Below are positions 10,442 to 18,977 of a DNA stretch of 64,000 nt, in pieces. The notes below the pieces were generated by a model, which was given only the letters and a program-made list of their open reading frames with translations, did no database searches and was not told the DNA's origin. Made by a program: the position numbers and the translations under genes. How positions within the stretch are numbered: position 1 is the stretch's first letter; each line of letters starts with the position of its first letter. The stretch is taken from contig NZ_QKQV01000008.1 in NCBI RefSeq assembly GCF_003233725.1, forward strand, positions 1 through 64,000, read 5' to 3'. The stretch comes from Mesonia sp. K7. Lineage in GTDB: Bacteria > Bacteroidota > Bacteroidia > Flavobacteriales > Flavobacteriaceae.

Positions 10442-10750
10442 ATGAAATCATACGACAATCTCGTTGAAGCATTACAAGGCTTAAAAAAACAAGGCTATAC
10501 CGAAGATTTTAACCTCAAAGAAAACTGTCTGGAATGCAGTAAAGGAAAATATAAGATTTTTCATAACGAATTTGAAATCGATAAAACATTTAGGTTTGAA
10601 GACGATACTTCCAGCCCAGAAGGTTCCTCTATTTTATACGCTATTTCATCAGATAAATTCAATATTAAAGGAACAATGGTCAATTCTTACGGAATCTATT
10701 CTGATGACATTGCCGATGAGATGCTTGATAAACTAAATTTCTCTGATTAA
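10442..10750 (+). CDS. conserved hypothetical protein, 102 aa
   Basis: The start is taken as ATG 10442 (MKSYDNLVEALQGLKKQGYT), because upstream frame crosses the katG terminator. It is a small soluble acidic protein with the run TEDFNLKENCLECSKGKYKI. Flavobacterial homologues are, from memory, often labelled phosphoribosylpyrophosphate synthetase, but it has no PRPP-binding motif and is far too short, so I treat that name as wrong. It is followed three bases later by the second pirin gene and is very likely cotranscribed with it. Confidence 0.7.
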   Translation: MKSYDNLVEALQGLKKQGYTEDFNLKENCLECSKGKYKIFHNEFEIDKTFRFEDDTSSPEGSSILYAISSDKFNIKGTMVNSYGIYSDDIADEMLDKLNFSD

Positions 10751-10753
10751 TAT

Positions 10754-11644
10754 ATGTCGAACACTCAACTAATTATTGAAGAACGAGCTGCCAATATTGG
10801 TAATTTTCTGGTTGGTAGACTCCTACCCTTTCGTCAGAAAAGAATGGTGGGTCCTTTTATTTTTATCGATCATATGGGGCCAGTAGAGCTCAATGAAAAT
10901 CAAAATTTAGATATCGCTATGCATCCGCATATCGGGCTTTCTACACTTACCTTTTTGTTTGAAGGTGCTATTTTCCACCGAGATAGTTTAGGCACTGCCG
11001 TGGAAATAAAACCTGGAGCGGTCAATTGGATGACTGCCGGAAAAGGGGTGGTTCACACCGAACGCACGCCTGAAAATATCCGCGGAAGCAAAAAAAAACT
11101 ACACGGACTACAAATTTGGGTGGCACTTCCCAAAGTTCTTGAAGAATGCGAACCTTCTTTTACACACATTGAAGCAAAAGACATCCCGTCTTGGAAAGAA
11201 AAAGACGTAAGCTACAAACTTATTGCAGGTGAAGCTTTTGGAAAGAAATCACCAGTACCTGTAAATAGCAAACTTTATTTTATTGAAATAAAAAGCGACA
11301 CAAAGACAACTATCGAAATCGGTAAAGATTTATATGGTGAAAGTGCTTTGTATATTTTAGAAGGTGAAATCAAAAACGATGGTCATTCTTACGGGCCAAA
11401 ACAAATTTTAATTGCTAAAGATGCTACACTCTGTACTTTTGAAATAGAAGCCAATACGACCGTTTATATTTTTGGTGGTGAACCTTTTCCGGAAGAACGT
11501 TTTATCGAATGGAATTTTGTTTCTTCGGATAAAAAACTCATCGAAAAAGCTAAGCAAGGTTGGGAAGCAAATAAATTTCCTCAGGTTCCTGAAGAAACTG
11601 AACGTATTCCCTTACCTCAAAAGAACAATTTTAAGAAAAAATAA
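10754..11644 (+). CDS. pirin family protein (second copy)
   Basis: A 296-residue bicupin pirin. The metal residues are His57, His59 (MHPHIGL), His101 and Glu103 (VVHTERT). The C-terminal region contains IFGGEPFPEERFIEWNFVSS, typical of the pirin subgroup that acts as quercetinase-like enzymes. It differs clearly from the first copy at 7096. It starts three bases after the preceding small gene, and the bestrophin gene begins five bases after its stop, so the three are probably one operon. Confidence 0.9.
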   Translation: MSNTQLIIEERAANIGNFLVGRLLPFRQKRMVGPFIFIDHMGPVELNENQNLDIAMHPHIGLSTLTFLFEGAIFHRDSLGTAVEIKPGAVNWMTAGKGVVHTERTPENIRGSKKKLHGLQIWVALPKVLEECEPSFTHIEAKDIPSWKEKDVSYKLIAGEAFGKKSPVPVNSKLYFIEIKSDTKTTIEIGKDLYGESALYILEGEIKNDGHSYGPKQILIAKDATLCTFEIEANTTVYIFGGEPFPEERFIEWNFVSSDKKLIEKAKQGWEANKFPQVPEETERIPLPQKNNFKKK

Positions 11645-11649
11645 AATCT

Positions 11650-12633
11650 ATGTATATAAAAAGACGCTATAGCTTCTGGATGGTTATCAATTGGTCAAAA
11701 TGGCCATTTATTATTGGCGTAATTTATAGTTACCTTATTTGCACACTTTCCGTACTTCTGGAGGCAAAACTATCGCTGCCTTGGGGGCCGCTTACCGTAA
11801 TTGGAATTGCGGTAGCTTTTTATTTGGGTTTTAAAAATAATAGCTCTTACGAGCGAACTTGGGAAGCCCGTAAAATTTGGGGAGCTATCGTAAACAACAG
11901 TAGAACTTTTGGAGCTGCAGTTTTGGCATTTGTACAGGGTGAAAATACAAAAGAAATTCAACAGGAATTGATCTACAGGCACATTGCTTGGATGACTGCC
12001 CTAAGACACCAACTTCGATTGCCTCGAACATGGGAACATCAAAAAAACCGAGTAAAACTTTATGCTCCATCGACTTCTGAAGACTTTCACCATAAAATGG
12101 AAAGTGAGTTAAAAGAATTGATATCCAACAACGAAGTCAATTATCTCAAAAAGAAAACGAATCAAGCTACACAAATTTTAAAAATACAATCCGAAAAATT
12201 ACAGAAATACAGAGATCAAGGATATTTTGAAGATTTTAGGCATATGGAGCTTCATCAACTCATTAAATCTTTTTATGAAGATCAAGGCAAGGCAGAACGT
12301 ATCAAAAACTTTCCGTTTCCGAGGCAATATGCTTCTGTTGCCTTTTGGATAACCTTAATATTCAGTATTTTTATTCCTTTTGGAATGAACGAAATTATGG
12401 ACGGTAAACAAGATGGTTTACTTTGGTTTGCCCCGTTTATGAGCGGACTCATTATCTGGGTTTTCTTCTTGATGGAAAAAATAGGTGATTATTCTGAAAA
12501 TCCTTTTGAAGGAACGTACAATGATGTACCTATTACCAATATTTCGCGAGGTATAGAAATTGATCTTCGCCAAATGCTGGACGAAGAAAATACGCCACCA
12601 CCAACTTCTGACGAAAACGGTTTTTTGATGTAA
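11650..12633 (+). CDS. bestrophin-family anion channel
   Basis: A 327-residue membrane protein with the bestrophin signatures: an N-terminal pair of membrane helices (WPFIIGVIYSYLICTLSVLL; LTVIGIAVAFYLGFKNNSSY), the ERTWEARKIWGAIVNNSR helix, two further membrane helices near 225-275, and the C-terminal IGDYSENPFEGTYNDVPI. Bacterial bestrophins form pentameric channels for anions or cations in the inner membrane. A truncated relative lies 1 kb downstream. It is probably in an operon with the pirin before it. Confidence 0.88.
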   Translation: MYIKRRYSFWMVINWSKWPFIIGVIYSYLICTLSVLLEAKLSLPWGPLTVIGIAVAFYLGFKNNSSYERTWEARKIWGAIVNNSRTFGAAVLAFVQGENTKEIQQELIYRHIAWMTALRHQLRLPRTWEHQKNRVKLYAPSTSEDFHHKMESELKELISNNEVNYLKKKTNQATQILKIQSEKLQKYRDQGYFEDFRHMELHQLIKSFYEDQGKAERIKNFPFPRQYASVAFWITLIFSIFIPFGMNEIMDGKQDGLLWFAPFMSGLIIWVFFLMEKIGDYSENPFEGTYNDVPITNISRGIEIDLRQMLDEENTPPPTSDENGFLM

Positions 12634-12642
12634 TTTTAACCT

Positions 12643-13164
12643 ATGAAAAAAAGTATTTCCCTCCTACTCTTTGTTTTTTTACTCGTTGCTTGTGCCACAA
12701 CAAAACAACAAACTTGCAGTAATGTTTATCAAAACAATTATTCCAGTGTAAGCTACACTAAATTCAAAAATACTAATGGTGAATCAGACTATTACGAAGT
12801 AAGTTTTAATTGTGTTGCTTCGTCATTTTATTCACGTAAAGTGCTTTTTGACAATTTCGGAATATGGGGAAGATCTTATTTTGTGGGCGACAACATCCAT
12901 CCTATTTTGATTTGGGAAAACGTAAATTTGTTTGAAGACGGTAAAAAGTATTTTATTTATGCTGGCGGAACCGAAAAATACCAATACACCAATACTACTT
13001 TTATGGTTTTTGACGAAAACTACAAAGATATGCTAGCAGAAAAAACACCCGAAAGAGCTAAAATCATTCAATTCTTAGGTGATTTGATTAAAAAAAATAA
13101 CCCTGAGAATAAAAAATTTCAAGAAAAATACAACAAGCTGTTCAACCGAGAAATAGCTTTGTAA
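12643..13164 (+). CDS. hypothetical lipoprotein, 173 aa
   Basis: MKKSISLLLFVFLLVACATT is a lipoprotein signal with Cys17. The mature part has aromatic-rich strands (YYEVSFNCVASSFYSRKVLF, GIWGRSYFVGDNIHP) and a helical Lys-rich C-terminus. I recognise no family. It follows the bestrophin gene by nine bases and precedes the GNAT gene by eight, so it is part of the same apparent transcript. The protein is predicted to be anchored in the cell envelope. Confidence 0.65.
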   Translation: MKKSISLLLFVFLLVACATTKQQTCSNVYQNNYSSVSYTKFKNTNGESDYYEVSFNCVASSFYSRKVLFDNFGIWGRSYFVGDNIHPILIWENVNLFEDGKKYFIYAGGTEKYQYTNTTFMVFDENYKDMLAEKTPERAKIIQFLGDLIKKNNPENKKFQEKYNKLFNREIAL

Positions 13165-13172
13165 AATCAATC

Positions 13173-13493
13173 ATGCTTATGGAAAATTTAGCAGCAATAC
13201 CTATCTTCAAAAATGAGGATAAAAAAAGATTTGAATTGAAAGTGGATAAGCATTTGGCTTTTATCGATTATAAAGAAACTCCAAATCAAGTTGCTTTAAC
13301 ACACACAGAAGTTCCTGAAGAGCTTTCAGGTAAAGGAGTCGCCTCTATGATGGCAAGAAAAGTGTTTGATGAAATCGCACCTACGAACAAAAAAATCATT
13401 CCGATATGCCCATTTATTATCACTTTTGTGAAAAGAAATAACGAGTTTAAACCTCAGATAGACGAAAGATTTGCAGGTTACAAATCACTTTAA
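13173..13493 (+). CDS. small GNAT-fold N-acetyltransferase (YjdJ/NATD1-like)
   Basis: A 106-residue protein with the compact GNAT pattern: FIDYKETPNQVALTHTEVPE, then the acetyl-CoA loop ELSGKGVASMMARKVFDEI, then IIPICPFIITFVKRN. This matches the minimal GCN5-like domain (PF14542) in order and length. The substrate is unknown. An alternative start two codons in (MENLAAIP) is possible. It lies just after the lipoprotein gene. A second, more degenerate member of the family is at 61744. Confidence 0.8.
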   Translation: MLMENLAAIPIFKNEDKKRFELKVDKHLAFIDYKETPNQVALTHTEVPEELSGKGVASMMARKVFDEIAPTNKKIIPICPFIITFVKRNNEFKPQIDERFAGYKSL

Positions 13494-13505
13494 AATTCAA
13501 ATTTT

Positions 13506-13634
13506 ATGATTTTTACCATTATGCACATGGGTAAAAGCGTTTCAGAAGCCGAATTATACAAAATTAAAAACGACTTATATACAGACATATTGCTTGAATG
13601 CTTATATGAATGTAATTTTCGTGCTAATATTTAA
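13506..13634 (+). CDS. possible small protein or 5' gene fragment, 42 aa
   Basis: The frame opens with MIFTIMHMGKSVSEAELYKI and ends inside the bestrophin remnant in another frame. The first 30 residues look like true protein (MGKSVSEAELYKIKNDLYTD), while the last dozen read into the bestrophin sequence out of frame. It may be the start of an unrelated gene joined to the bestrophin tail by a deletion. I cannot identify it. Confidence 0.3.
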   Translation: MIFTIMHMGKSVSEAELYKIKNDLYTDILLECLYECNFRANI

Positions 13635-13887
13635 TAGTATTATTCCCGAAATGATGAAACTTGGCAATTGGGGTTATTGGTTATCGGCTCCATTAACTGT
13701 TTTAATTGGTTGGGTTTATATTGTAATGGAACATATTGGTGATTATTCAGAAAATCCTTTTCAGGGAATGGCTCACGATATCCCAATGCTCTCGTTATGT
13801 AGAATAATAGAAATAGACTTACGCGAAATGCTCGGCGAAACCAATTTACCACCAAACATTGAAGCAGTCAACGGAGTTTTGATGTAA
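13594..13887 (+). pseudogene. C-terminal remnant of a second bestrophin
   Basis: The 97 codons from a TTG at 13594 align with the last third of the intact bestrophin at 11650: the final membrane segments, then IGDYSENPFQGMAHDIPM, IEIDLREMLGE and a terminal NGVLM (intact copy: IGDYSENPFEG, IEIDLRQMLDE, NGFLM). The frame upstream of 13594 has no bestrophin similarity and closes at a TGA at 13507-13509. The channel pore and N-terminal helices are missing, so it cannot make a channel on its own. It is most likely the tail of a lost paralogue. Confidence 0.75.
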
Positions 13888-13953
13888 ATGTTAAGAAATA
13901 TATAATTTTAAACAATAAATTATTATATTAGCACCTATCAAAAAACAAATTTT

Positions 13954-14526
13954 ATGAAAAAATTGCCCTTATTATTAGTTGCTTTTTTAAGTTTAGTTTT
14001 AACTACTTCTTGTGAAAATGAACCTTTAGATCCTAATATTGTTGCAGAAAACCCAAATACAAATCCTAACACAGATTTTCACGGAACATTAACTTATGAA
14101 AATGAAAGTTATGATATTCCTAGAATAACCATAGCCAAACAAACATTGGGTGAAGAAGAGTCTTTTATAAGTTATACGCTTTCTTCTGTAAGACAAGTAT
14201 CAACATCAACTATCAACAATGTACAAATAATATTAATGACTGAAGATACAGAGTTAGATGCTCAGATGTACACACTTGCAAATTATGTAAATTATGGCGG
14301 GTCATTAACAACCATAACCGTAAACCCTGATCAAAGTGTAGACACTTCTCAAGAGTATATTTTTAATTTTATAGATGAAGATAAATATTTAGAGGTCGGA
14401 GATTTTGAAGTGATAAATATTACTGATAATAATGTAGAACTTGATTTTACATTTACTAATGTTAGTGGTGTTACCATAAGTGGTACTTATAGTGGGCCAT
14501 ATGACTATGTTGAACAAAATCTATAA
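13954..14526 (+). CDS. hypothetical lipoprotein, 190 aa
   Basis: The signal peptide ends at the lipobox TSC (Cys20: LVLTTSCENEPLDP). The mature protein is acidic, Thr/Asn-rich and beta-patterned (FHGTLTYENESYDIPRITIA; VSGVTISGTYSGPY), as in many small flavobacterial surface lipoproteins. No family is recognised. It is preceded by an AT-rich gap with no clear terminator. It converges with the FAS1 gene. Confidence 0.65.
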   Translation: MKKLPLLLVAFLSLVLTTSCENEPLDPNIVAENPNTNPNTDFHGTLTYENESYDIPRITIAKQTLGEEESFISYTLSSVRQVSTSTINNVQIILMTEDTELDAQMYTLANYVNYGGSLTTITVNPDQSVDTSQEYIFNFIDEDKYLEVGDFEVINITDNNVELDFTFTNVSGVTISGTYSGPYDYVEQNL

Positions 14527-14547
14527 TTTGTCTTATTCAAAAATCAT

Positions 14548-15942
14548 CTATTCAGGTAGTAAAACGGTATCTATTTTATGCATTACACCGTTTATTGCCT
14601 GAATATTTATTTTTGTAGATACACCTTGTCTTCCTAAAAAGTCTGTCGCTGTAAAGGTCATATTCTCTGTATCTTTTGTAATACTTATATTTCCCGAAGT
14701 ATTTGTAATCGTAGCTGGTAAACTTTCGTAACGGTACTCATTATTTTCCATAAAATGATAGTTTAGAATATTGGTCATTTTTTGATCATCTACATCTTCT
14801 ATCGTAGCAGTTTGATTAGGGAAAAGTTCTAAAATTAGATTATCAAAAGCTATATTATCTGGAGCAAAAACTGTGTAAGGCTCTTGTGAAAAAGGGCCAG
14901 TAGCTCCTAACCACAACATATAATTATTTGCAGCCTGACCATCGAGCTTAAAGGCCATTTCTAAAGTTTCAATTTCTGTGTCAGCAACAACAAAAGTAGC
15001 TAAAGTTGGTAACTCGAGTACGTCATTAAGAATATGAATGATTCCATTAGTAGTTACTATATCTTGTGAAGTAAGTGAAACTTCTCCATTAATAAAAAAG
15101 CCCAAATCTCGGTTAAAATAAGTATCTAAAGTTTGACCAGTGTTAGACAGTGCTAAGTTTTTCTCATAACCAGTCAAAATCTTCTCAGAATGTAAATTTT
15201 TATCAAACCAATGATTTTTTAAGATATTTTCTTCAAATCCTTGTTGCAAAGAAAGGTAGTTTTGCAGCGAATCTTTTTGTGCTACAAACAAGGTTTGCCA
15301 TTCTTTTTCATTCAATTCTGTCGTGAGGTTTGCATTCGCTAATTCTTGATAAAAGGGCTCTGTTTCTGCACTTATCTGTAACATCGATGCCATTGTTGGC
15401 AATTCCATCACACGATCTATTTGGTGTATCAGTCCGTTATCGGCCTCAATATCTGGTGTAAGAATTCTGGTTGTTGCGTTAAAAGTAAGTTCAGTATCGT
15501 TAAAAACATACATATCCATCGTATAACTCAACGAATCGTTTACAGCAGCTTCTGCATAACTTTTTAGGTAACCCGTATTGAAGTTTTCTTCAAAAACAAT
15601 ATTCGGCAACAAGTGATAATCGATAAGCTGTTGTAAATTTTCTACAGGGATATCATTTACCGAAGCCAAGCTATTTTCTTGTAAATAAACATTCATTGCA
15701 TCGTTATCTGGCGCAAAAAAAGTATACGAGCCCGAATTTCCGTCTAAACGAGAACTGTATTCTGCTCTTTCTATAGCACTTGCGATTATCGAGTAATTTT
15801 CATTTTTTTGTACAAAATCGGTAATCGAATTATTACCTTCAATCACATTACCGTTATCGTCATCATCAACACAGGAGGTGACAAAAAAGAAAATAAAAAG
15901 AATTGGCAATATTTTTGCAACGAATGAAATAAAATTTTTCAT
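14548..15942 (-). CDS. fasciclin (FAS1) domain lipoprotein, three domains
   Basis: A 464-residue lipoprotein (lipobox TSC, then an Asp run VDDDDNGN). I count three FAS1 domains, each closing with the H2-type motif: NGLIHQIDRVMELP, NGIIHILNDVLELP and NGVMHKIDTVLLPE. YTFFAPDNDAM and YTVFAPDNIAF mark H1 motifs of the first and third domains; the middle one is degenerate at its start. FAS1 domains mediate adhesion or polysaccharide contact at the cell surface. It is transcribed divergently from the YwqK-like gene, whose start is close by. Confidence 0.88.
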   Translation of the reverse strand: MKNFISFVAKILPILFIFFFVTSCVDDDDNGNVIEGNNSITDFVQKNENYSIIASAIERAEYSSRLDGNSGSYTFFAPDNDAMNVYLQENSLASVNDIPVENLQQLIDYHLLPNIVFEENFNTGYLKSYAEAAVNDSLSYTMDMYVFNDTELTFNATTRILTPDIEADNGLIHQIDRVMELPTMASMLQISAETEPFYQELANANLTTELNEKEWQTLFVAQKDSLQNYLSLQQGFEENILKNHWFDKNLHSEKILTGYEKNLALSNTGQTLDTYFNRDLGFFINGEVSLTSQDIVTTNGIIHILNDVLELPTLATFVVADTEIETLEMAFKLDGQAANNYMLWLGATGPFSQEPYTVFAPDNIAFDNLILELFPNQTATIEDVDDQKMTNILNYHFMENNEYRYESLPATITNTSGNISITKDTENMTFTATDFLGRQGVSTKINIQAINGVMHKIDTVLLPE

Positions 15943-15995
15943 TTAAAGTTTTTAGATTAAAATTTGATATGAGCAATATACAAAAACCACTTTTT

Positions 15996-16712
15996 ATGGT
16001 TATCAATAAAAACACAATATTTAGCATTTTTATTGTATTGGTTAGCATTTTTGGTTACAGTCAGAACGGTGTCAACCAACACGATGCTAATGGTAAAAAA
16101 AATGGAAAATGGATAAAGTATTTTGAAGAAGAAGAACCAAAGCAAGTACGTTACGAGGGTACTTTTGAGCACGGTCAAGAAATTGGTGTTTTCAAGTTTT
16201 ATGAACCCAAAAGCGGGAAGCAGCCAGTTGCTACTAAAGAATATACCAAAGGTAGTAATAAAGTGCTAGTAACCTTTTACAACAAAGCTGGTAAAGTGGT
16301 GAGCAAAGGACATATGGTTGACAAAAAAAGAGAAGGAAAATGGGAAATATTTCATAAAAATGGAACACAGTTAATGCTTATCGAAACTTATAAAAATGAT
16401 AAACTCCATGGTGAAAAAATCACCTATTTCCCAAACGGAAATGTAGCAATGAGCCAGCATTATAAAAACGGAGTACTTCACGGCCAAACCTTAATTTATG
16501 GTGATAACAAGACTATTATTCAAAAATATGCCTATGTCGATGGAAAAGTAGAAGGTCACGCTTCTTTCTACGACAGTGAAGGCAATTTACTTACCGAGGG
16601 AAACTACAAAAACGGTCTTAAAGATGGTATTTGGAAAATCTACGAAAATGGTGAACTCGTCGAGGAAGAACTTCACCCAAAACCAATTCCTACACCTAAG
16701 GCAAAACCCTAA
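15996..16712 (+). CDS. YwqK/MORN-repeat exported protein
   Basis: I choose ATG 15996 (MVINKNTIFSIFIVLVSIFG), which gives a proper signal peptide; an upstream ATG at 15969 adds nine residues. The 238-residue product has repeated MORN-like units: NGKKNGKWIKYFEEE, KREGKWEIFHKNGT, LHGEKITYFPNGN, LHGQTLIYG, LKDGIWKIYENGE. Such proteins are annotated as YwqK-family antitoxins, but no toxin lies beside it, so that role is doubtful here. The C-terminus is Pro-rich. Confidence 0.8.
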   Translation: MVINKNTIFSIFIVLVSIFGYSQNGVNQHDANGKKNGKWIKYFEEEEPKQVRYEGTFEHGQEIGVFKFYEPKSGKQPVATKEYTKGSNKVLVTFYNKAGKVVSKGHMVDKKREGKWEIFHKNGTQLMLIETYKNDKLHGEKITYFPNGNVAMSQHYKNGVLHGQTLIYGDNKTIIQKYAYVDGKVEGHASFYDSEGNLLTEGNYKNGLKDGIWKIYENGELVEEELHPKPIPTPKAKP

Positions 16713-16721
16713 AATATTTCG

Positions 16722-16729
16722 TATTTTTG
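16722..16729 (+). promoter_or_regulatory. mnmA -7 element
   Basis: TATTTTTG matches the Bacteroidota -7 consensus TAnnTTTG and lies 20 bases before the mnmA start. Confidence 0.55.
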
Positions 16730-16749
16730 CATTTTAAAATTTCTAAAAC

Positions 16750-17931
16750 TTGAAGAACAAAAGAGTAGTTGTTGGCTTAAGTGGTGGCGTAGATTCTAGC
16801 GTTGCAGCCTATTTGCTCAAAGAGCAAGGCTATGACGTTATTGGGCTTTTTATGAAAAATTGGCACGACGACTCGGTTACCATTAGCGACGAATGTCCTT
16901 GGCTAGAAGATAGTAACGACGCGATGTTGGTGGCACAAAAACTCAACATTCCTTTCCAGACGATCGATCTAAGCAAAGAATATAAAGAACGCATTGTTGA
17001 CTATATGTTCAACGAATATGAAAATGGTAGAACACCAAATCCAGACGTGTTGTGCAACCGCGAAATCAAGTTTGATACTTTTATGAAAATCGCCCTATCT
17101 TTAGGAGCAGATTATGTCGCTACAGGTCATTATTGCCGCAAAAACACTTTCGTGAAAAACGGTACAGAAACGCATCAGCTTCTCGCTGGAAAAGACAAAA
17201 ATAAAGACCAATCCTATTTTTTGTGTCAGCTTTCACAAGAGCAATTAGCGAAGGCTTTGTTTCCTATTGGTGAATTACAAAAAAGCGAAGTACGAAAAAT
17301 TGCTTCCGAACAAAACCTAATCACTGCCGAGAAGAAAGATTCACAAGGACTTTGTTTTATTGGTAAAGTGAGACTGCCAGATTTCCTTCAACAGCAGCTC
17401 AAGCCAAAATCAGGTGATATTGTGGTCATTTCTGAAAATGATGAAAAGTACGCTTTCGCGGAAACTCACAAAAGTGACTACCAACAACTTTCAGAAAAAT
17501 TTGTCTACCATAAAAGTGAAGGCAAAGTTGTGGGACAACATAACGGTGCTCATTTTTTTACCAAAGGACAACGTAAAGGTTTAGGTGTTGGCGGTTTTAA
17601 AGAGCCTCTTTTTGTGATCGAAACCGATGTTGAGGACAATGTGATTTATGTAGGTGAAGGTAAACAACATCCTGGTTTATACCGTAAAGGTCTTTTTGTA
17701 AAGCCTCACGAAATCCATTGGTTACGTGAAGATTTAAAACTCAATTCAGGCGATTCTTTTGAGGTAAAAGCAAGAATTAGATACCGACAACCCCTAGAAA
17801 AAGCTACTTTGCACCAAACCGAAAATGGTATGTATGTGATTTTCGAAAATCCACAATCAGCCATCACCGAAGGACAGTTTGTCGCTTGGTATCAAGATGA
17901 CGAATTACTAGGTTCCGGAGTAATTTCATAA
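16750..17931 (+). CDS. mnmA: tRNA-specific 2-thiouridylase
   Basis: A 393-residue MnmA with a PP-loop ([12 protein letters not shown], 9-20), the catalytic cysteines Cys102 (LCNREIKFD) and Cys202 ([10 protein letters not shown]), and the C-terminal beta-barrel domain with [13 protein letters not shown]. It transfers sulfur to U34 of tRNA-Lys, -Glu and -Gln. The start is a TTG, with no better ATG near it. The substrate tRNA-Lys(UUU) is encoded in duplicate 9 kb downstream. The palindrome core CGCTTTCGCG occurs inside the gene at 17451. Confidence 0.96.
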   Translation: MKNKRVVVGLSGGVDSSVAAYLLKEQGYDVIGLFMKNWHDDSVTISDECPWLEDSNDAMLVAQKLNIPFQTIDLSKEYKERIVDYMFNEYENGRTPNPDVLCNREIKFDTFMKIALSLGADYVATGHYCRKNTFVKNGTETHQLLAGKDKNKDQSYFLCQLSQEQLAKALFPIGELQKSEVRKIASEQNLITAEKKDSQGLCFIGKVRLPDFLQQQLKPKSGDIVVISENDEKYAFAETHKSDYQQLSEKFVYHKSEGKVVGQHNGAHFFTKGQRKGLGVGGFKEPLFVIETDVEDNVIYVGEGKQHPGLYRKGLFVKPHEIHWLREDLKLNSGDSFEVKARIRYRQPLEKATLHQTENGMYVIFENPQSAITEGQFVAWYQDDELLGSGVIS

Positions 17932-17941
17932 AATACAAAGC

Positions 17942-18886
17942 ATGTTTAAAAACAATAGAATTGTACAATTATTTGATATTAAATACCCTATAATCCAAGC
18001 GGGAATGATTTGGGCAAGTGGTTGGAGATTGGCAAGTACAGTAAGTAATGCTGGTGGACTCGGAATTATTGGTGCAGGGTCGATGTATCCTGAAGTTTTA
18101 CGAGAACACATTCAAAAATGCCAAGCTGCTACTGACAAACCTTTTGGCGTTAATGTGCCGATGCTTTATCCAGATATCGATCAAATTATAGACATCATTA
18201 TCAAAGAAGGCGTAAAAATTGTTTTTACTTCCGCAGGAAACCCAGCAACTTACACGTCAAAACTTAAAGCAAATGGAATAACAGTTGTGCATGTGGTAAG
18301 CAGCGTAAAATTTGCTTTAAAAGCAGAAAGTGCTGGTGTTGATGCCGTCGTGGCCGAAGGTTTTGAAGCAGGAGGACATAATGGTCGAGAGGAAACCACC
18401 ACTTTTACTTTAATTCCGATGGTAAAAGAACAACTTTCTGTGCCACTAATTGCTGCAGGAGGAATTGCTACTGGTCACGGGATGCTCGCTGCTATGGTTT
18501 TAGGAGCTGATGGCGTACAAATTGGTAGTCGATTTGTAGCAAGCGACGAAGCTTCTTCGCACCAAAAATTTAAAGAAGAAGTAGTAAAAGCCAAAGAAGG
18601 TGATACCAAACTGACCTTAAAAGAATTAGCTCCCGTCCGATTGATTAAAAATAAATTCTACCAAGCGGTAGAAGAATTGTATAAAACCAATCCTACCAAA
18701 GAACAGCTTATCGAACTACTCGGCAGAGCACGTGCTAAACGTGGTATGTTTGAAGGCGATTTAGAAGAAGGAGAACTCGAAATCGGGCAAATAAGTGGAT
18801 TGATTCACGAGATTAAACCCGCTGCTAAAATTGTAGAAGAGATTATTGCTGAGTTTGCAGTAGCAAAGAAAGAGATATCAATATAA
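17942..18886 (+). CDS. nitronate monooxygenase-type FMN protein
   Basis: A 314-residue TIM-barrel flavoprotein. The NMO/2-nitropropane dioxygenase signatures are IIQAGMIWASGWRLASTVSN, GLGIIGAG, EGFEAGGHNG and the phosphate site IAAGGIATGHGM/GADGVQIGSRFV. It oxidises alkyl nitronates, or may be a FabK-like enoyl-ACP reductase; the sequence alone does not separate these well. It starts ten bases after mnmA stops, so it is probably read from the same promoter. A bidirectional terminator follows. Confidence 0.85.
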   Translation: MFKNNRIVQLFDIKYPIIQAGMIWASGWRLASTVSNAGGLGIIGAGSMYPEVLREHIQKCQAATDKPFGVNVPMLYPDIDQIIDIIIKEGVKIVFTSAGNPATYTSKLKANGITVVHVVSSVKFALKAESAGVDAVVAEGFEAGGHNGREETTTFTLIPMVKEQLSVPLIAAGGIATGHGMLAAMVLGADGVQIGSRFVASDEASSHQKFKEEVVKAKEGDTKLTLKELAPVRLIKNKFYQAVEELYKTNPTKEQLIELLGRARAKRGMFEGDLEEGELEIGQISGLIHEIKPAAKIVEEIIAEFAVAKKEISI

Positions 18887-18923
18887 CCACTTTTATCATC
18901 CTATTTTTTTAAATTTATATAAA

Positions 18924-18956
18924 TAAAAAAACCCTAGAAAATCTAGGGTTTTAATA
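18924..18956. terminator. bidirectional terminator between NMO gene and rpsA
   Basis: A perfect stem AAAACCCTAGA (18928-18938), loop AAA, TCTAGGGTTTT (18942-18952). It has A-rich and T-rich flanks and lies between two converging genes. Confidence 0.85.
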
Positions 18957-18977
18957 TATCAAAAGACAGGAAAGTGA

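Noticed and set aside
15996-16712. Antitoxin of a toxin-antitoxin pair
   Set aside because: The protein is exported and has no toxin partner; the name is inherited from family annotation of MORN-like repeats.
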